In this document: one piece after another, positions 24,771-32,952 of the stretch
Layout of the letters: every line of letters starts with the position of its first letter
Numbering within the stretch: the first letter of the stretch is position 1
NCBI RefSeq assembly: GCF_016792905.1
Contig: NZ_JAEULP010000051.1
Span: 1-33,035, forward strand
Length of the DNA stretch: 33,035 nt
Source: Tabrizicola sp.
GTDB lineage: Bacteria > Pseudomonadota > Alphaproteobacteria > Rhodobacterales > Rhodobacteraceae
Direction: 5' to 3'
Made by a program: the position numbers and the translations under genes
The notes under the pieces: generated by a model
Told to the model about the DNA's origin: nothing
Databases searched by the model: none
The model's input: only the letters and a program-made list of their open reading frames with translations

Positions 24771-26306
24771 ATGCCACTGGACGAAACCGCCGCAGCCCTG
24801 CTTCTGAACCCTGCCGATGATGTCGCCGTCGCCCGCCGCCGCATTGCGAAGGGCGAGCCGACCGGACTTTCCGGAGTGACCGCCAACCAGCTGATCCCGC
24901 GCGGGCACAAGGTGGCGCTGCGGGCGATTCCCGGCGGGACGGCGCTGCGCAAGTTCGGGCAGGTCATCGGCATCGCCACGCAGGACATCGCGGTGGGCGA
25001 CCATGTCCACCTGCACAACCTGGCAATGGCCGAGAACGCCGCCGAGCACCTGTTCGCGGTCGAGCGGGACGAAACCGGGATGCTGCCCCACGACCTCTGC
25101 CGCAGCTTCATGGGCTATGACCGGGGCGCGGGCGGCGTGGGGACACGCAATTACATCGGCATCGTCACGACAGTGAACTGCTCGGCCACCGTGTCGCGCT
25201 ACATCGCTGACCATTTCAACCGGATGGGGGGCCTTGACGGCTTTGACAACATCGACGGCGTGGTCGCGCTGACCCACGGCCTCGGCTGCGCGATCAGCGC
25301 GGGCTCGGAAAGCTACCGCTACCTGACCCGGACGATCCAGGGCTATGCCCGCCACCCGAACTTCGGCGGGATCATCATGGTGGGCCTTGGCTGCGAGACG
25401 AACCAGATCCAGCCGATCCTGGAGCATTACAGGCTGGAGGAGGGCGAGCGCTTCCGCACGCTGAACATCCAGTCGATGGGCGGCACGCGGAAGACCATCG
25501 ACGCCGCCTGCGGCATGATCCGCGAGATGCTGCCCGGTGCGAATTCGGCCCGACGGACGAAGCAACCGCTGTCGGGACTGAAGGTCGCGCTGGAGTGCGG
25601 CGGGTCGGATGGCTATTCCGGGATCACTGCCAACCCGGCGCTGGGGGTAGCCTCGGACCTGATCGTCAGGAATGGGGGGACCACCTGTCTGGCAGAGACG
25701 CCGGAAATCTACGGGGCTGAACACCTGCTGACGCGCCGCGCCGTCACGCCAGAAGTCGGCCACAAGCTGATGGAGCGCATCGACTGGTGGCGCGACTACA
25801 CCGCACGCAACGGGGCCGAATTGAACAACAATCCGAGCTATGGCAACAAGCAGGGCGGGCTGACCACGATCCTGGAGAAGTCGCTGGGCGCTGTCGCAAA
25901 GGGCGGCTCGATGCCGCTGAAAGCCGTCTACGAATATGCCGAAATCATCGAACAGCCCGGCTTCGTCTTCATGGACACGCCCGGCTATGACCCCGTGGCC
26001 GTGACGGGGCAGGTCGCGGGCGGCTGCAACGTGGTGTGCTTCACCACCGGGCGCGGCTCGGTCTCGGGCTGGAAACCGGCGCCGACGATCAAGATCGCCA
26101 CCAACACCGAGATGTTCGACCACATGCGCGAGGATATGGACATCGACACCGGGGGCATCGCGACCGGGACCGAGAGCATCGAAAGCGCGGGGGAGAAGAT
26201 CTTCGAGCGCATCCTTGCCGTGGCGTCGGGCGAGAAGACGCTCAGCGAACAGTTCGACTACGGCGACAACGAGTTTGTCCCCTGGCAGGTCGGCGCGATC
26301 CTTTAG
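24771..26306 (+). CDS. UxaA/altronate dehydratase family sugar-acid dehydratase
   Basis: Cytoplasmic dehydratase, 511 aa, with an N-terminal SAF domain (about 10-95, VARRRIAKGEPTGLSGVTAN) fused to the UxaA C-terminal domain: YDRGAGGVGTRNYIGIVTTV, MVGLGCETNQIQ, LECGGSDGYSGITANPALG, and a C-terminal cysteine-bearing GCNVVCFTTGRGS. The family removes water from aldonates (altronate, galactarate, and in some bacteria D-arabinonate) to give 2-keto-3-deoxy acids. Pairing with the FAH enzyme that would use such a product favours an aldonate of a pentose or 6-deoxy sugar over altronate. ATG 24771 is used (AAAGG upstream); a TTG further up would run through the dyad. Its stop overlaps the stop of the convergent GntR gene. 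Confidence 0.88.
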   Translation: MPLDETAAALLLNPADDVAVARRRIAKGEPTGLSGVTANQLIPRGHKVALRAIPGGTALRKFGQVIGIATQDIAVGDHVHLHNLAMAENAAEHLFAVERDETGMLPHDLCRSFMGYDRGAGGVGTRNYIGIVTTVNCSATVSRYIADHFNRMGGLDGFDNIDGVVALTHGLGCAISAGSESYRYLTRTIQGYARHPNFGGIIMVGLGCETNQIQPILEHYRLEEGERFRTLNIQSMGGTRKTIDAACGMIREMLPGANSARRTKQPLSGLKVALECGGSDGYSGITANPALGVASDLIVRNGGTTCLAETPEIYGAEHLLTRRAVTPEVGHKLMERIDWWRDYTARNGAELNNNPSYGNKQGGLTTILEKSLGAVAKGGSMPLKAVYEYAEIIEQPGFVFMDTPGYDPVAVTGQVAGGCNVVCFTTGRGSVSGWKPAPTIKIATNTEMFDHMREDMDIDTGGIATGTESIESAGEKIFERILAVASGEKTLSEQFDYGDNEFVPWQVGAIL

Positions 26307-27274
26307 CCGAAGAAGCTGGCCGGTTCCGGACTGCCCTCGCGGCGAACGAGGTCGGCCCGCATCACCACGTTGTCTTCCGAGGCGAGGATGTGGTGGCGCA
26401 GGGCCGCACTCGCGCCCGCCCGGTCGCCGCGCACCATGGCATCGAAGACGGCGAGATGTTCCTCGAACAGCCCTTCGCGCGGGGGTTTGGCGACGCGGGT
26501 TCCGACCGTGTGCTTCGACAGCGTCAGCACGCAATGGCTGCGCAGAAGTGCCTGCGACAGCTCGCGGTTCGGGCCCGCGCCGACGCAGGTGACATGCAGG
26601 TCGACCTCCAGCCCGTACATCTCGGCGGCGGAGATGTCGGGGTAGCGGGCCAGCCCCTCGGCATGGCGGACGGACATTGCCGCCAGCGCTTCCGGCGCGA
26701 TGTGATCCATCGCCCCGGCGATCGCCACGGGTTCCAGGAGGGCGCGCAGTTCGTACAGCTCGCGGACGCGGCGTTCGTCCAAAGGCACCACCGACCAGCG
26801 CGAGGCTTCGTCCTTCTCGACCATCCCCAGCGTTTCCAGCCGTGACAGCACGTCGCGCGCCACCGTCCGGCCGACGCCGTAGTGGCGGGCAAGTTCATGC
26901 TCGTTGATCCGGGCGCGCCCGAAGAACGCACGATGGACGACCCGCGCCTCGACCTCGTCATACAGCACCTGCCAGGCGAAGCTGACCTTGGGTTCCTGCA
27001 ACAGGGCCAATCCGGACAGGCTTTCCGCCAAGGGCAGCCGAAGCACCGCCACCCCGGCAGGCCCGACGATGTAGCCTCGTGGCCCGGCGCGGTGGATCAG
27101 TCCTTCGGCGATCAGAGCCTGGATCGCCGTGCGAACGGGTTCGCGGCTGGCGCCGAGGAGCTGCGCGAGCGGCTGTTCGGTCAGCACCGTGCCCGGCGCG
27201 ATCTCACCCCCGGCAATGGCCGTACGCAGGCCCCGGGTGATCCGGTGTGCCAGGGTTTCCTTGCGTCGTTCCAT
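26303..27274 (-). CDS. GntR/FCD-family regulator with two tandem winged helices
   Basis: Regulator of 323 aa. An N-terminal GntR winged helix (about 5-71: GGEIAPGTVLTEQPLAQLLG, SREPVRTAIQALIAEGLI) is followed by a second one (about 98-164: ARINEHELARHYGVGRTVAR, DVLSRLETLGMVEKDE) and then an FCD effector domain (about 169-310). Candidate metal/ligand residues there are D225, H227, H273 and H294/H295. Usual FCD regulators are about 220-250 aa with one winged helix, so the extra domain is real added sequence. Lies 70 bp after the SDR gene on the same strand and faces the UxaA gene; it probably controls the sugar locus through the dyad at 24733. Confidence 0.88.
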   Translation of the reverse strand: MERRKETLAHRITRGLRTAIAGGEIAPGTVLTEQPLAQLLGASREPVRTAIQALIAEGLIHRAGPRGYIVGPAGVAVLRLPLAESLSGLALLQEPKVSFAWQVLYDEVEARVVHRAFFGRARINEHELARHYGVGRTVARDVLSRLETLGMVEKDEASRWSVVPLDERRVRELYELRALLEPVAIAGAMDHIAPEALAAMSVRHAEGLARYPDISAAEMYGLEVDLHVTCVGAGPNRELSQALLRSHCVLTLSKHTVGTRVAKPPREGLFEEHLAVFDAMVRGDRAGASAALRHHILASEDNVVMRADLVRREGSPEPASFFG

Positions 27275-27344
27275 CTGCCTTCGGCCTTTGTCGGGACGAC
27301 AGGATAGACGTGCCGGAAGCGGCGCGGCAAGCCTGCCCGGCGGG

Positions 27345-28118
27345 TCAGCCGCCCATGGCCCCTATGGAACGGTCAAGGTGGGTGTAGCCGCCGTCCGGGA
27401 ATATCCATTGCCCGGTGGTGTGGCCCGAGCGATCCGACAACAGAAATGCGCAGGTATCGGCAATCTCGCGCGCCTCGGTCATGCGGTGCCCCAGAGGAAT
27501 GCGGGCGGTGATCTGGCGGAGCGCGCCATCCGGGTCCGGCAACGTGTCAAGCCAGCGGCGGTAGAGGGGCGTCATCACTTCTGCGACGACGATCGCGTTG
27601 ACGCGGACCTTGTGCGGCAGGAACTCCACCGCCCATTCGCGGGTCAGGCCAAGTTGCGCCGCCTTGGCCGCGATATAGGCCGAAGTGCCGCCCTGCCCGG
27701 TCAGCGCGGTCTTCGAGGTGATGTTGACGATGGCCCCTTGGGTGGCGCGCAGGTCGTCGGCGAGGAGGTGGACCATCGTGTAGTAATGGATCAGGTTCTG
27801 GTCGAGGCTCTTGCGGAAGGCCACCGGCCCCTTGTCGAGGCCCACACCATCATTGGCACCGGCGTTGTTGACGAGGCCGTGGATCGCGCCGTGTTTCTGG
27901 CGGATGGCTGCGACCGCCGCCGCGCAGGCTGCGTCGTCCGACAGTTCGGCCTGATGGAAATCGGCGCCGGTCCGGACCAGCCAGTCGGCATCTGGCTTCC
28001 TGCGCGCGAGGATTACCGGGCGGGCGTCTTCCTCGGCCAGCACCTCGGTGATCGCGGCGCCGATGCCCGAGCCGCCGCCGGTCACGATGACGGTCTTGCC
28101 GTGTAGGTGCAGGTCCAT
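27345..28118 (-). CDS. SDR oxidoreductase, L-fucose/D-arabinose dehydrogenase-like
   Basis: Classical short-chain dehydrogenase, 257 aa. Cofactor motif TGGGSGIG (13-20), NNAG (84-87), catalytic S135, Y148 and K152 (AYIAAK) are intact. The opening MDLHLHGKTVIVTGGGSG and the RPVILARRKPD region resemble bacterial L-fucose dehydrogenases, which also oxidise D-arabinose at C1. This fits a locus with an aldonate dehydratase and a keto-deoxy acid dehydratase. The cofactor may be NAD or NADP. Starts 16 bp after the kinase stop with a GGAG site, so it is the end of the sugar operon. Confidence 0.88.
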   Translation of the reverse strand: MDLHLHGKTVIVTGGGSGIGAAITEVLAEEDARPVILARRKPDADWLVRTGADFHQAELSDDAACAAAVAAIRQKHGAIHGLVNNAGANDGVGLDKGPVAFRKSLDQNLIHYYTMVHLLADDLRATQGAIVNITSKTALTGQGGTSAYIAAKAAQLGLTREWAVEFLPHKVRVNAIVVAEVMTPLYRRWLDTLPDPDGALRQITARIPLGHRMTEAREIADTCAFLLSDRSGHTTGQWIFPDGGYTHLDRSIGAMGG

Positions 28119-28134
28119 GGCAGTCTCCGGTCGG

Positions 28135-29094
28135 TCAGTCGGTCAGGGTGGCGGGGTCTTGCGCGAGGAAGCTACCCACCTGGGCCAGGTCCTTCAACCC
28201 CGCCCCCGCCCCTACCGCCTGCACCGACATCGCCGCGACGGCTGACCCAAAGCGCAGGGCGTCGGGCACCGGCATGTGGTGGACGATGCCATGGATGAAC
28301 CCCGCGACGAAATTGTCACCCGCGCCGGTTGTGTCGGCGACCTCGACCTTGAAGGCGGGAGCGGTGAAGGTTCCCGCTTCGGTGAAGGCGATGGCCCCGG
28401 CCGCGCCGCGTTTCAGGACGACGTTCCTGACACCGCGCCGCCGGAAGTCTTGCGCCACGCTCGCCGGGTCCTTCGTGCCGGTGAAGACCTGCGCCTCCAG
28501 CTCGCTCGGCAACACCCAGTCGAGATGCGGCCAGATGTCGGCAAGGTCGTCAAGGCCATAGCCCTGCTGGTCCATCACGAAGTCGGCGAAGGTGAGGGCG
28601 CCGACCGATCTTGCCTTGCTCAGAAGGTCGGCCACGGCCCGCCGGTCGAAGCGTTCCGAGGTGAAGAGGCTGGCGATGGACAGCGCCTTCAGGCCGGGCT
28701 TCACCAGCGACAGGTCGACGTGTTCCGGCCCAAGCTCGGCATGCGAGCGGGAATGCGGGGTGATGAAGCAGTGCTCGCCCCCGTCCTCGATCATCACGAC
28801 GCCCGTTGCCGTAGCCTGGCCGGGCTTGATGAACAGGCCGTCGGTTCCGACCCCGGCGCGGGCAAGCTGGTCGCGGATGAACTGGCCCTGCACGTCGTCG
28901 CCGACCATGCCGATCAGGCCGACCCGGTTGCCAAGCTTTGCCAGCGCCACCGCCTCGTTGTTGGCATCGCCGCCGGTCGCCAGCGTGATGCCTTGGACGA
29001 ACCCCGTCTCGCCCGACTTCGGCAGTCCGTTGATGCCCCGGACCAGAACGTCGACCACAATCATCCCGGCGCAGAGGATTTCCGGGTCGGCCAT
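28135..29094 (-). CDS. PfkB-family carbohydrate kinase
   Basis: Ribokinase-like sugar kinase, 319 aa. Substrate motif TGGDANNEAVALAKLG (about 40-55) and the ATP/anion-hole motif DTTGAGDNFVAGF with catalytic D260 are intact. Members phosphorylate ketoses, ribose or 2-keto-3-deoxygluconate; the sequence alone does not tell which. The ATG at 29094 shares one base with the stop of the zinc dehydrogenase gene; a GTG one codon upstream is an alternative start. The pair suggests that a polyol is oxidised to a ketose and then phosphorylated. Confidence 0.9.
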   Translation of the reverse strand: MADPEILCAGMIVVDVLVRGINGLPKSGETGFVQGITLATGGDANNEAVALAKLGNRVGLIGMVGDDVQGQFIRDQLARAGVGTDGLFIKPGQATATGVVMIEDGGEHCFITPHSRSHAELGPEHVDLSLVKPGLKALSIASLFTSERFDRRAVADLLSKARSVGALTFADFVMDQQGYGLDDLADIWPHLDWVLPSELEAQVFTGTKDPASVAQDFRRRGVRNVVLKRGAAGAIAFTEAGTFTAPAFKVEVADTTGAGDNFVAGFIHGIVHHMPVPDALRFGSAVAAMSVQAVGAGAGLKDLAQVGSFLAQDPATLTD

Positions 29095-30134
29095 CACGCG
29101 CCTTCGAACTTGATGACGGCCTTCACCATGGTCGATTTCTCGGTGATGCAGTCCTCGAACGCCTGCAGGGCCTGATCGAGGGGGTAGTAGCGCGAGATGA
29201 TCGACTTCAGGTCGATCTTGCCGCCCGCCACCGCGTCGATGCAGGTCGGGTAGATGTTCGAATAGCGGAAGTTCGACTTGATGGTCAGCTCCTTGTTGGT
29301 CATCAGCTGGAAGTCGATGGGCGTCTGCCCAGTGACGTTGCCGACGATCATGATCGTGCCGCCGCGCTTGGCCATCGCGATGGTCTGGCTGGCGGCGACC
29401 GTGCTGCCTGCGGTTTCAAAGACGAGGTCGGGACCGATGCCACCGTGCAAGGCCCTGACCGCCTCGATCGGGTCCTGGTTGCGGGCGTTGACCACGGTCT
29501 TGGCCCCCAGTTCCAGCGCCTTCGACAGACGGATGTCGAAGAGGTCGACCACGGTGATGTTGGTGATCCCCATCGCCCGCAGCGCCAGCACGGTGACAAG
29601 CCCGATGCAGCCCGACCCCAGGATCGCCGCCGACTGGCCGATCCGGGCGCCCGCCTCACGCGCGGCGGTCATGGCAACGGCAAGCGGCTCGATCAGCGCG
29701 CCTTCGTCGTACGACACGGTGTCCGGCAGATTGAAGCAAAGGTCCGCCGGATGTGCCACATACTGGCGCAGGATTCCGGGAGCGCGAGGGGCGCTGGGGA
29801 AGACCACGTTCGGGCACAGGTTGTAGCGACCGCCCTTGCACCATTCGCACTTGCCGCAAGTGATGCCGGGCTCCAGGCAAACACGGTCGCCGGGCTTGTG
29901 AGTGGTGACAGCCTTGCCCACCGCCACCACTTCGCCCGCGCCCTCATGGCCTAGGATGAAGGGGTAGACATCGGGAAACTCCGGCTCGCCGTGTTCGTAG
30001 AAGTGCACGTCCGACCCGCAGACGCCACAGTATTTCATCCTGATCAGGACCTCGTTGTCCTTCGGCACCGGCATGTCGACCGGGCCATAGGTCATCTTGC
30101 GGTTTTCAAGCACGAAGCAGGCGTGGTTGGTCAT
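29094..30134 (-). CDS. Zinc-dependent polyol/alcohol dehydrogenase (sorbitol dehydrogenase type)
   Basis: Medium-chain dehydrogenase, 346 aa, of the sorbitol/xylitol dehydrogenase group. Catalytic zinc ligands are C39 (CGVCGSDVHFYEHG) and H63-E64 (GHEGAGEVV). The structural zinc lobe has C93, C96, C99 and C107 (CGKCEWCKGGRYNLC). A nucleotide-binding motif GSGCIG is followed by an acidic residue (VVDLFD), favouring NAD. It most likely oxidises a sugar alcohol to a ketose. In a run of closely packed genes with an SDR upstream and the kinase downstream. Confidence 0.93.
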   Translation of the reverse strand: MTNHACFVLENRKMTYGPVDMPVPKDNEVLIRMKYCGVCGSDVHFYEHGEPEFPDVYPFILGHEGAGEVVAVGKAVTTHKPGDRVCLEPGITCGKCEWCKGGRYNLCPNVVFPSAPRAPGILRQYVAHPADLCFNLPDTVSYDEGALIEPLAVAMTAAREAGARIGQSAAILGSGCIGLVTVLALRAMGITNITVVDLFDIRLSKALELGAKTVVNARNQDPIEAVRALHGGIGPDLVFETAGSTVAASQTIAMAKRGGTIMIVGNVTGQTPIDFQLMTNKELTIKSNFRYSNIYPTCIDAVAGGKIDLKSIISRYYPLDQALQAFEDCITEKSTMVKAVIKFEGA

Positions 30135-30147
30135 GGGCGGGAGTCCT

Positions 30148-30948
30148 TCACAGTCCGGCGAGTTTCAAAGACACGGCGCGCAGCTTGGCCCGCGCCTCCG
30201 GATCATAGCATTGCTCATGGGCGGGCATGTCCACGCCCCGGTTCAGGTAGCGGCCGGTCTGGCCGTCGAATTTCGGGTTGGTGGCGAGGTCGAACAGGTG
30301 CCCGGCGCCGTCCTCCAGGCTTTCCACGACCTCATGCCCCATCGCCCGGACCATGGTAGTGGCCATGAAGGAATTGGGGTGCATGGTGTTGACGGTGACA
30401 CCCCTTGGCGCCAGCTCCTCGGCCAGATCCAGCGTGCCCATGATCATCGCGACCTTGGACCGGCAATAGGCAGCCTCGCCCGAGTAGCCCTTCTCGACCT
30501 GAAGATCGGAGAAGTCGATGGCGTGCTGCCCGTCCGAGGCGACGTTGACGATCCTCCCACCCTTCGGGACAGCATCCTTCAGAAGGTGGTTCATCAGGAA
30601 CCCTGACAGGTAGTTGATCCCGAACCGCGCCTCCAGCCCGTCGTCGGTCGTCTCGCGCGGCGCGCCTTCCGGCCCGGTGCCGATCCCGGCATTGTTGACC
30701 AGCAGGTCGATCCTCGGATGCCTGGCCTTCACCTCGGTGGCAAAGCGGCGGATGTCGGACAGTCTGGCGAAGTTGCTGGGCATGAATTCCGCCGAGCCGC
30801 CCGCCGCCTTGATCTCGGCCACCGTCTCGGCCCCGCGAGTGGCGCTGCGACCGTGGACGATCACATGGAACCCAGCCTTGGCCAGCTTCGGGGCCACGAC
30901 GCGGCCCATGCCGTCAGTGCCGCCGGTGATCAGTGCTGTCTTCATCAT
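30148..30948 (-). CDS. SDR family oxidoreductase
   Basis: Short-chain dehydrogenase, 266 aa, with TGGTDGMG (8-15), NNAGIG (85-90), S138 and Y161/K165 (AAYCRSK). HGR after the second strand suggests NADP preference. The type resembles retinol-dehydrogenase-like/WWOX-like SDRs (sequence of the form NVASDGQHAIDF between Ser and Tyr) rather than sugar-specific ones, so its substrate in the sugar operon is open. Starts with GAGGGA upstream, 12 bp after the importer ATPase gene. Confidence 0.88.
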   Translation of the reverse strand: MMKTALITGGTDGMGRVVAPKLAKAGFHVIVHGRSATRGAETVAEIKAAGGSAEFMPSNFARLSDIRRFATEVKARHPRIDLLVNNAGIGTGPEGAPRETTDDGLEARFGINYLSGFLMNHLLKDAVPKGGRIVNVASDGQHAIDFSDLQVEKGYSGEAAYCRSKVAMIMGTLDLAEELAPRGVTVNTMHPNSFMATTMVRAMGHEVVESLEDGAGHLFDLATNPKFDGQTGRYLNRGVDMPAHEQCYDPEARAKLRAVSLKLAGL

Positions 30949-30960
30949 GCTGTCCCTCGC

Positions 30961-32046
30961 TTACAGCCGCTCACCCGTGGCCAGATCGAAGACCGAGGCC
31001 TGCGCGGGCAGGAAATGCACCCTGAGCGCCTGCCCCTCTTCATAGCCGCTGTCGTCTGCCACCTTCACCGAAATCGTGGTGTCGCCGACCCGCGCCCAGA
31101 GCAGCGCCTCCGGCCCGGTATGTTCGACGACGGTGATCGTCGCCTCCACCGGCACGGCGCCCGAGGGGGCGGTGCCCACGACCCAGTGCTCGGGGCGGAT
31201 GCCGATCTCGATTTCCTGCCCCACCCGCCAGGGCGCTGCCGTCGCATAGCCTTGCAGGGGGAACCGGCGCCCATCCGGGGTTGCCACTTCCAGCGACGCA
31301 CCGTCCGCGACTTTGGCCTTGAGGAAGTTCATCGAGGGCGATCCCACGAACCCCGCCACAAAACGGTTGGCCGGGCGCATGTAGACGTCTTTCGGCGCCG
31401 CAAATTGCTGGATCACGCCCTTGTTCATCACCGCGATCCGGTCGGCCAGTGTCATCGCCTCGATCTGGTCGTGGGTGACGTAGATCATCGTGGACCCTAG
31501 GTCCTGGTGCAGCTTCTTGATTTCCACCCGCAACTCGGTGCGCAGCTTGGCGTCGAGGTTCGAGAGAGGTTCGTCGAACAGGAACACATCCACATCCCGC
31601 ACCAGCGCCCGGCCGATGGCGACGCGCTGGCGCTGGCCGCCGGACAGCTCGGAGGGGCGGCGGTCCAGCAGCGCGCCGATTTGCAGGATTTCGACCGCCC
31701 GCTTCACCCGCGCCTCGATCTCTGCCTTCGGCATCTTCGACATGCGCAGGCCGAAGCTAAGGTTCTCGCGCACGGTCATGCGGGGGTAAAGCGCGTAGGA
31801 CTGGAACACCATGCCGACGCCGCGGTCCTTGGGCTCGGCCCAGGTGACGTTGTCCGCGCCGATCCAGATTTCGCCCTCGGCAATCTCCTGCAAGCCCGCG
31901 ATGCAGTTCAGAAGCGTGGACTTGCCGCAGCCCGAGGCACCGAGGAGGACGATGAACTCGCCCTCGGCAATGTCGAGGTTCAGCGCCTCGATCACCGTGA
32001 CGGCCCCGAAGGCGACCGAGACGTTTTTCGCTTGGACGACGGCCAT
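30961..32046 (-). CDS. Sugar ABC transporter ATP-binding protein (UgpC/MsmK type)
   Basis: Importer ATPase, 361 aa. Walker A GASGCGKST (36-44), Q-loop MVFQSYALYPRMTV, signature LSGGQRQRV (134-142), Walker B VFLFDEP and H-loop YVTHDQIEAMT are present, followed by a C-terminal OB/TOBE region (about 240-360, SPSMNFLKAKV, GIRPEHW). This is the layout of carbohydrate importers of the MalK/UgpC class. Starts 3 bp after the permease stop. Confidence 0.95.
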   Translation of the reverse strand: MAVVQAKNVSVAFGAVTVIEALNLDIAEGEFIVLLGASGCGKSTLLNCIAGLQEIAEGEIWIGADNVTWAEPKDRGVGMVFQSYALYPRMTVRENLSFGLRMSKMPKAEIEARVKRAVEILQIGALLDRRPSELSGGQRQRVAIGRALVRDVDVFLFDEPLSNLDAKLRTELRVEIKKLHQDLGSTMIYVTHDQIEAMTLADRIAVMNKGVIQQFAAPKDVYMRPANRFVAGFVGSPSMNFLKAKVADGASLEVATPDGRRFPLQGYATAAPWRVGQEIEIGIRPEHWVVGTAPSGAVPVEATITVVEHTGPEALLWARVGDTTISVKVADDSGYEEGQALRVHFLPAQASVFDLATGERL

Positions 32047-32049
32047 GGC

Positions 32050-32952
32050 CTATCCTTTCACTGCGCCAGCCGCGATCCCGCGGACGAACCAGCGCCCGGA
32101 CAGGAAATAGACGGCGAGGGGGACGATGGCGGTGATCATCGTCGCCGCCATGTTGACGTTGTATTCCTTCACGCCCTGGGTGGCGTTGACGATGTTGTTG
32201 AGCTGCACCGTCATCGGCATGTTCGCAGGTCCCGCGAAGACCACGCCCAGGATGAAGTCGTTCCAGATGCCTGTGACCTGCAGGATCACCGCCACCACGA
32301 CCATCGGCGTGGCCATCGGCAGCATGATGTGGCGGAATATCTGCCAGATGCCCGCGCCATCCACCCGCGCCGCCTTGAAAAGGTCGATCGGCAGCGAGGT
32401 GAAGAAATTGCGGAAGAGGAGGCTGAGGACCGGCAGGCCGAATGCGGTATGGATCAGGATGATGCCGGGCAGCGTGCCGAACAGGCCGACCGTCGAGAAG
32501 ACGCGGACCAGCGGATAGATAAAGACCTGGAAGGGGATGAAGGCGCCGACCAGCAGGATCGCGAAGATCACGGTCGACCCACGCGCCCGCCAGAAGGACA
32601 GCATGTAGCCGGTCCAGGCCGCCAGCGCGATGGAGAGGATCGTCGAGGGGATCAGGATCTTGAACGAGTTCACGAAGCCCACCTTGACGCCGGTACAGTT
32701 CAGCCCGGTGCAGGCGCTGCCCCAGGCCTTGACCCAGGCGTCGAAGTTCAGCGACCAAGGCAGCTCGAAGATGCTCCCCTGCCGGATCTGTTCCATCGTC
32801 TTCAGCGAGGTGATCAGCATGACGATCAGCGGCATCAGGAAGAAGAGCGCGGTCACGATGATGAAGGCATAAAGCCCGACGCGGCCCAGCGAGACGCTGG
32901 TGGGTTTCGGCCCGTTGGCGTTGGGGTTGTGCCGGGGGGTGGCAGCGGTCAT
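32050..32952 (-). CDS. Carbohydrate ABC transporter permease (MalG type)
   Basis: Inner-membrane permease, 300 aa, with about six membrane helices (first around residues 25-48). The EAA loop that docks on the ATPase reads AARVDGAGIWQIFRHIMLPM, and the C terminus GRWFVRGIAAGAVKG is typical of MalG-like proteins. An unusual short cysteine-bearing periplasmic stretch (CTGLNC) follows the first helix. Overlaps the preceding permease gene by 4 bp (ATGA). Confidence 0.95.
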   Translation of the reverse strand: MTAATPRHNPNANGPKPTSVSLGRVGLYAFIIVTALFFLMPLIVMLITSLKTMEQIRQGSIFELPWSLNFDAWVKAWGSACTGLNCTGVKVGFVNSFKILIPSTILSIALAAWTGYMLSFWRARGSTVIFAILLVGAFIPFQVFIYPLVRVFSTVGLFGTLPGIILIHTAFGLPVLSLLFRNFFTSLPIDLFKAARVDGAGIWQIFRHIMLPMATPMVVVAVILQVTGIWNDFILGVVFAGPANMPMTVQLNNIVNATQGVKEYNVNMAATMITAIVPLAVYFLSGRWFVRGIAAGAVKG

